From Gp6-AA40 sp050742535 (GTDB lineage Bacteria; Acidobacteriota; Vicinamibacteria; Vicinamibacterales; UBA2999): a DNA stretch of 27,654 nt. Within the stretch, counting starts at the first letter, position 1. Every line of letters begins with the position of its first letter. Positions 23,574 through 27,654 of this stretch are shown piece by piece. The notes under the pieces are model-generated. The model saw only the letters and a program-made list of their open reading frames with translations, was not told the origin of the DNA and did no database searches. The DNA is taken from assembly GCA_050742535.1 (NCBI GenBank), contig JBOGIQ010000039.1:1-27654 (forward strand), written 5' to 3'. The position numbers and the translations under genes are program-made.

Positions 23574-23783
23574 TCAATCACAGCACTCGCGGGTGGTGAT
23601 TTTTCGCAGCGGCTTGAACTGGCCCCGCTTCATGAGGTGTTGGATGCCCTCCCACTCGAGGTTGAGCGCCCAGCCGCCGGACATCCTGAGGCCCGTCTCG
23701 GCCTCGCAGCGAAACTTCGCGTTGCGTGCCTGAAAGTTCGCACCGGCCTTGGGGTGCGCGACGATCGAACTTCCGAAAGCCAT
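23574..23783 (-). CDS. Possible small protein, doubtful
   Basis: An open frame from ATG 23783 encodes 69 aa with balanced composition, including FRCEAETGLRMSGGW and LNLEWEGIQHLMKRG, unlike the Arg-rich shadows elsewhere. The upstream region has only a weak GAGCAG. It lies in a 300-nt interval between two accepted genes and does not overlap either. I do not recognise it, and it may be a remnant rather than a gene. Confidence 0.25.
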   Translation of the reverse strand: MAFGSSIVAHPKAGANFQARNAKFRCEAETGLRMSGGWALNLEWEGIQHLMKRGQFKPLRKITTRECCD

Positions 23784-23837
23784 CACTGCTCGTTGGCCTG
23801 TTCCTTGCGCCGTCGATACGCAAGAAAGGAGTCGGCC

Positions 23838-24389
23838 ATGTCGAATCGCGCGAGGCGCCCGGAAGCCCCACGCGGTGCGCAGGGCCGCGTGAGCCGATCG
23901 CCAGAAGGAACCTATCCGTTTCACCACGAGAGCAGCGGCGTCGTCCGTACGTCGGCGCCGCGGCTTTTCGCGCACCTCGACGACCATGCCCGCCTTTCAT
24001 CTCACATGAGCAAGTCTTCCTGGATGATGGCGGGCGGTCGTATGGACATCCAGACGGATGACGGCCGCGGCCAGCGTCTCGGTTCGCGGATTTCCATAGC
24101 CGGCTCCGTACTGGGCATCCGCGTTGCCGTCGACGAGATCGTCGTAGAGCGAAATCCCCCCTTCACGAAGATCTGGCAAACGATCGGCGCCCCTCGATTA
24201 TTGGTCATCGGTCATTACCGGATGGGATTTGAGATAACCAGGGTAGAGGACAGTTCGCGGCTGCAGGTTTTCATCGATTACGCGCTGCCCGAAACCGTCC
24301 CGTGGCGATGGGTGGGGTCAGTTCTGGCTCGTTATTACGCCCGCTGGTGTACCAAGCAGATGGTTGACGACGCCATTGCGAGTTTTTGA
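23838..24389 (+). CDS. SRPBCC family protein in metal-efflux operon
   Basis: This 183-aa protein starts at ATG 23838 behind a strong AAAGGAG. After a basic N-terminal tail (residues 1-25) the START-like fold begins with FHHESSGVVRTSAPRLFAHLDDHARLSSHM, in which 'RLFAHLDDHARLSSHM' is the helix typical of this subgroup. It continues with SSWMMAGGRM, a strand-rich core ending in HYRMGFEITRV, and the closing helix near 160-183. No signal peptide is present. Related SRPBCC genes are often found with CusABC-type copper/silver efflux genes, and this one is 23 nt before the Cys-rich exported protein. The ligand is unknown. Confidence 0.75.
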   Translation: MSNRARRPEAPRGAQGRVSRSPEGTYPFHHESSGVVRTSAPRLFAHLDDHARLSSHMSKSSWMMAGGRMDIQTDDGRGQRLGSRISIAGSVLGIRVAVDEIVVERNPPFTKIWQTIGAPRLLVIGHYRMGFEITRVEDSSRLQVFIDYALPETVPWRWVGSVLARYYARWCTKQMVDDAIASF

Positions 24390-24412
24390 CACTCACGGAG
24401 GCGCAAGCGAGA

Positions 24413-24799
24413 ATGGTGGTCACGTTGATGGTCAGACCGCATAAGCGGACGGTTCGGCGACTGGCCGGCGTGTTGTTGCTGGCGTTTGCGTTCGTGTCAT
24501 CGGCCGAATGCGTCCTCGGCAGCATGTCAGCCGAGGAGATGGCCTGCTGCGCGGCCATGAAGGGTGATTGCGATATGTCAATCACCTCATCATGCTGCAC
24601 CGGCGAGGTGCAGAACTTTCACAGCCTCGCGGCCACTAAACCTGTCGTCGAGTTCGCCACAACGCCCGTGCTGGTGGCGATCCTCCAACCGCTGCTAATG
24701 GCCGCTGAACCACGTCATTTCGACGACGTGCGTGAAACCGCTTCGGCAAGTCCACCGGGCGTTTCTACCTACCTCTTCGTCTCGTCCTTCCGCATCTGA
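24413..24799 (+). CDS. Cys-rich exported protein at head of RND metal-efflux genes
   Basis: This 128-aa product has a signal peptide (about residues 14-31, LAGVLLLAFAFVSSAE). Six Cys follow closely (C33, C45, C46, C53, C61, C62) with Met residues among them (EEMACCAAMKGDCDM), which suggests soft-metal binding in the periplasm. A second hydrophobic stretch lies near residues 84-100. GGAGG at 24397-24401 favours ATG 24413; the in-frame TTG at 24386 is less likely. Small Cys/Met-rich proteins commonly precede cus/czc-type operons and may sense or buffer Cu or Ag. The function is inferred from composition and position. Confidence 0.6.
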   Translation: MVVTLMVRPHKRTVRRLAGVLLLAFAFVSSAECVLGSMSAEEMACCAAMKGDCDMSITSSCCTGEVQNFHSLAATKPVVEFATTPVLVAILQPLLMAAEPRHFDDVRETASASPPGVSTYLFVSSFRI

Positions 24800-24893
24800 T
24801 TCCTTCGCCATCTGTTTGCGCGTAACGCTCGCGACGGAAGTCCGTCCACGGGTGTTCGCGATTCACAGTCTCCGTTTTCTTGGGCGAGGGAAT

Positions 24894-26129
24894 ATGTCCC
24901 GGCAGTACATCCTCGGAATTGTTCTGGCGCTGATCGCGCCGGTCGCTAACGCCTACCCACAAGGCGCGCCGCTGACGGTGCGAGCTGCTCTCGACGAAGC
25001 AGCGGCTCGCAATCCTGAGCTGGTGGCGTTGCGCCAGCAGTATGAAGCTGCGCGCAGCGTGCCGGCGCAGGAGCGTTTTCTCGGGCCGCCCACGCTCGAG
25101 GCGCAAATCTGGGGCTGGCCAATCACGACAGCCAACCCGGTGCGCACCGACATGTACATGTTCACGCTCGAGCAGGAGATTCCGGGACGCGGCAAGCGCG
25201 CGGCCCGAACGCTCGTGGCTGAACGAGACGCCGAGCTGACACGTCAGCAGATAGCGATCCGCGCGAACCAGATTCTTGGCGAGCTCCGCCAGGCGTACAT
25301 CGATCTGTTCTTCACGCGCGAGACGTTTGCCCAGTACGCGCGTCAGGCAAAGCTGCTCGACAACGTCGCCGAGAGTGCGACGCTTCGGTACGCGGCTGGA
25401 GAAGGGGTCCAGCATCACACCATCGTGGCGCTTGTCGAAGTCGCCAATCTCGAGAAGGAGCGCATCGCCGCGACAGGGCGTGCGCAGGCCGCCGAAGCTC
25501 GCCTCAACACGCTCCTGGGACGCCCGGTATCCCAAACCGTCGAAGCGCTCGCACCGATCGTCGCGACGGTGTCGCCGGATGACGTCGAAGAGCGTGCGCT
25601 GGCTCGCCACCCTGATGTCGCAATGGTCGCGGCGGAAGTCGCGCGGGAGGAGGCAGAGCTGGAACGTTTACGTGGCGAGCGGCGGCCGGATTTCGTCCTC
25701 GGCGGCGGGTACATGCTGATTCCCGGAGAAGCCGGTTCCTGGACCGCGCGAGCAGGTATCACGTGGCCGAACGCGCCATGGTCGCGCGGACGTTTGACGG
25801 CTGCAATCGAGACGCAGTCGAAGCGCGTGGACGCCGCGAACGCTCGTGGCGCTGTAATTGCCGCGCAACTTCGTCAGGCGGTCCGTGAAGCCGTGGTCCG
25901 CCTGAATGCCGCAGAACGCCACGCGCGCCTGATCGAATCCACGGTTCTCCCGCAGATCGAGCATGCCTTCGAGCTGACACGGCTGGCCTATGTGACGGGG
26001 GAAGGATCGTTCAGCGAGATTCTGGACGCCCGCCGAACCTTGCTCTCGACACAGCTCGAGTATCTCGAGGCGCGGGCGAATGTTACGCGCGCGCGGGCGG
26101 ACCTCGAGACTGCGGCAGGTGTTCTATGA
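24894..26129 (+). CDS. TolC family outer-membrane efflux protein (CzcC/CusC-like)
   Basis: This 411-aa protein has a signal peptide (residues 1-20, LALIAPVANAYPQ). Two outer-membrane-efflux-protein repeats follow, about residues 25-210 and 225-405. The first opens with LTVRAALDEAAARNPELVALRQQYEAAR and contains LEQEIPGRGKR, the second has ARHPDVAMVAAEVAREEAELERLR and ends with the typical LAYVTGEGSFSEILDARRTLL helix. Trimeric TolC proteins form the outer-membrane duct of tripartite pumps. ATG 24894 begins the signal peptide; upstream open sequence is a shadow of the Cys-rich gene. The stop overlaps the adaptor start (ATGA), so the two are coupled. Confidence 0.85.
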   Translation: MSRQYILGIVLALIAPVANAYPQGAPLTVRAALDEAAARNPELVALRQQYEAARSVPAQERFLGPPTLEAQIWGWPITTANPVRTDMYMFTLEQEIPGRGKRAARTLVAERDAELTRQQIAIRANQILGELRQAYIDLFFTRETFAQYARQAKLLDNVAESATLRYAAGEGVQHHTIVALVEVANLEKERIAATGRAQAAEARLNTLLGRPVSQTVEALAPIVATVSPDDVEERALARHPDVAMVAAEVAREEAELERLRGERRPDFVLGGGYMLIPGEAGSWTARAGITWPNAPWSRGRLTAAIETQSKRVDAANARGAVIAAQLRQAVREAVVRLNAAERHARLIESTVLPQIEHAFELTRLAYVTGEGSFSEILDARRTLLSTQLEYLEARANVTRARADLETAAGVL

Positions 26130-27654
26130 CGAAACGATTGTTCCTGCTCCTTGCCGGCATCGCCGCTGTCGCAGTCGTCGTCGCGGTGCTCGCGCTTACT
26201 CCGGCAGGCCGGATACTGCGTTCCGACGATGTGACCGTCCCCACGCCGGCGGCGGCGCGCAGCGCCAGCAGCGAGGCCGGCGCCGAGCGCGCGCAAGCTG
26301 AAGTGCCGGCGCGAGGCGAGGTCGTTATCGATCCACGGCGACAGCAACTCATCGGCGTACGCATCGTACCGGTTCGACGAACGACGATCAGCGGGGACGT
26401 GCGCGTCCCGGGCGTCGTCCGTTTTGATGAAACGCGTCAGGCGGAGATCACGACGAAAGTTGACGGGTGGATCCGCGATCTCCGCGCCGATTACACCGGC
26501 CGGATGATCACGCGCGGCGAGCAGCTGTTCGCTCTCTACAGCCCGGCGCTGTTTGCGGCACAGAGCGAATACCTGCTGGCCCATCGCGGACACGCCAGCG
26601 CGGCAAGCGCGGAGATTGACTCCGTTCGCGATCACGCCGAACGGCTGGTTCAGGCCGCCCGCGAGCGATTGCTGCGCTGGGATCTGTCCGACGCCGACAT
26701 TCGCGCGCTCGAGGAGCGAGGGCGCGCCAGCGACGCGGTTCCGTTCCGTTCGCCGGTGAGCGGCACGATCGTCGAGAAACTCGCGGTCGAAGGGATGCGC
26801 GTGACCGCGGGACAGACGCTGTTCCGCGTCGCCGATCTGTCCGTCGTATGGGTCGAGGCTGACGTGCCAGAGCAGGACCTCCCGAACGTGCGCGTTGGCC
26901 AGAACGCGCGCGTCACGTTGCAGGGATTTCCGGAGCAGCCGCTCGTCGGCCGAACGATCTCGGTCCTGCCGACTGTGCAGGAGCAGACACGCACGGCCAA
27001 AGTGCGGATTCAATTCGGCAATCGCGGCGGCCGCCTCAAGCCAGGCATGTTCGCGGACGTCACCCTCACCGGCCAGACCGCGAATGCGCTCACAGTACCA
27101 ACCGATGCGGTGCTCGAGACGGGCGCAGACCAACTGGTGTTCGTCTCCCTCGGCGAAGGACGGTTCGAACCGCGAGCGGTGGCAGTCGGGCGGCGCACGC
27201 GTGACGAGGTCGAGATCACCCGTGGACTGAAGGAGGGCGAGCCGGTCGCCGCCGGCGCGGCGTTTTTCCTCGATTCCGAGAGTCAACTTCGTGCCGCGGT
27301 TCAGAGCTACCAGGCTCCCCGCGACCAAGCGGCCAGCGGCGGCTCTGCCGAGCGCATCGACATCAGCTTCCGTCCGCAGCCGGACCCACCGCGAACTGGC
27401 GAAAACACGTTCGAGGTCGTCGTGCGTGATTCATCCGGGCAGCCAATCAGCGACGCCGACGTGGCCGTCACCTTCTTCATGGCCGCGATGCCGACGATGA
27501 ACATGCCGGCGATGAAGAGCTCGGCGACGCTGCCGCCGGCGGGCGGCGGGATCTATCGCGGTTCCGGCCAGGTCGTCATGGCCGGCCGCTGGGATGTCAC
27601 GGTCGATGTCACTCGTGGCGGACAACGACTTGGCAGCAGGCGGTTTGCCGTGGT
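26126..27654 (+). CDS. RND efflux periplasmic adaptor, CusB-like, with YtkA/FixH-like C-terminal domain (partial)
   Basis: About 509 residues are visible and the frame is open at the window edge. A signal anchor (residues 4-23) is followed by the CusB-type core: GWIRDLRADYTGRMITRGEQ (barrel/lipoyl entry), LFALYSPALFAAQSEYL then an alpha-hairpin, and FRSPVSGTIVEKLAVEGMRV closing the lipoyl domain. After it come VWVEADVPEQDL (beta-barrel) and a membrane-proximal part to about residue 395. From about 424 a separate domain starts (TFEVVVRDSSGQPISDADV) that carries a Met-rich MAAMPTMNMPAM run at about 452-463, a pattern of YtkA/FixH-like domains and of copper-handling sites. A CusA-type pump gene is expected just beyond the edge. 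Cu/Ag is inferred. Confidence 0.85.
   Translation, partial: MTKRLFLLLAGIAAVAVVVAVLALTPAGRILRSDDVTVPTPAAARSASSEAGAERAQAEVPARGEVVIDPRRQQLIGVRIVPVRRTTISGDVRVPGVVRFDETRQAEITTKVDGWIRDLRADYTGRMITRGEQLFALYSPALFAAQSEYLLAHRGHASAASAEIDSVRDHAERLVQAARERLLRWDLSDADIRALEERGRASDAVPFRSPVSGTIVEKLAVEGMRVTAGQTLFRVADLSVVWVEADVPEQDLPNVRVGQNARVTLQGFPEQPLVGRTISVLPTVQEQTRTAKVRIQFGNRGGRLKPGMFADVTLTGQTANALTVPTDAVLETGADQLVFVSLGEGRFEPRAVAVGRRTRDEVEITRGLKEGEPVAAGAAFFLDSESQLRAAVQSYQAPRDQAASGGSAERIDISFRPQPDPPRTGENTFEVVVRDSSGQPISDADVAVTFFMAAMPTMNMPAMKSSATLPPAGGGIYRGSGQVVMAGRWDVTVDVTRGGQRLGSRRFAV

Noticed and set aside
23637..23837. N-terminal extension of the second SRPBCC protein
   Set aside because: A strong AAAGGAG and ATG at 23838 mark the start, and the upstream residues do not fit the fold.

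Overview
This is a high-GC window, protein-coding almost throughout, with no rRNA, tRNA, CRISPR array or complete insertion sequence that I could see. A TonB receptor with a carboxypeptidase-regulatory-like N-terminus, a DUF5916-type outer-membrane protein and dispersed GTAG/TTYA hairpin repeats suggest a Gram-negative Acidobacteriota bacterium, probably class Vicinamibacteria. That placement is inference from gene content, not from a marker gene.

Layout. (1) 1-3430: the N-terminal part of a TSUP/TauE-SafE permease (-), a radical SAM protein with a likely B12-binding-type N-terminus (+), an AHSA1-like SRPBCC protein (+), then a repeat-containing gap. (2) 3430-15606: the centrepiece. It holds a TonB-dependent receptor plus a beta-propeller-like exported protein (-), a divergent PepSY membrane protein (+), a four-gene minus-strand operon (polytopic membrane protein, MotA/TolQ/ExbB-like channel, DUF2149 protein, giant CobN-like chelatase), and a divergent pair of DUF6644-like membrane proteins (+). 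(3) 15648-21237: two GT-C-like polytopic membrane proteins, the second apparently split by a frameshift, around a DUF5916 protein. (4) 21319-23476: a lipoprotein with kinase-like motifs, an exported DUF3943-like protein and a small exported protein. (5) 23838-27654 (runs off the edge): the start of a heavy-metal (Cu/Ag-like) RND efflux operon with an SRPBCC protein, a Cys-rich exported protein, a TolC/CzcC-like protein and a CusB-like adaptor carrying a YtkA/FixH-like C-terminal domain.

How region 2 may work. The CobN-like protein has a signal peptide and a C-terminal membrane anchor, so it should face the periplasm. It is translationally coupled to an ExbB-like channel and to DUF2149, whose single membrane helix carries an Asp placed like the essential Asp of ExbD/TolR. 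This matches my recollection of the Bacteroidota hmuYRSTUV haem-uptake locus, in which HmuS is a CobN-like dechelatase. I infer a PMF-driven periplasmic metallotetrapyrrole (haem or corrinoid) dechelation system, fed by the TonB receptor and assisted by PepSY and DUF6644 membrane proteins. The two minus-strand operons share a promoter: CTGAC-N6-TTCAG-N6-TTCAG followed at identical distance by TACRAT. That points to one OmpR/PhoB-type regulator controlling the whole set.
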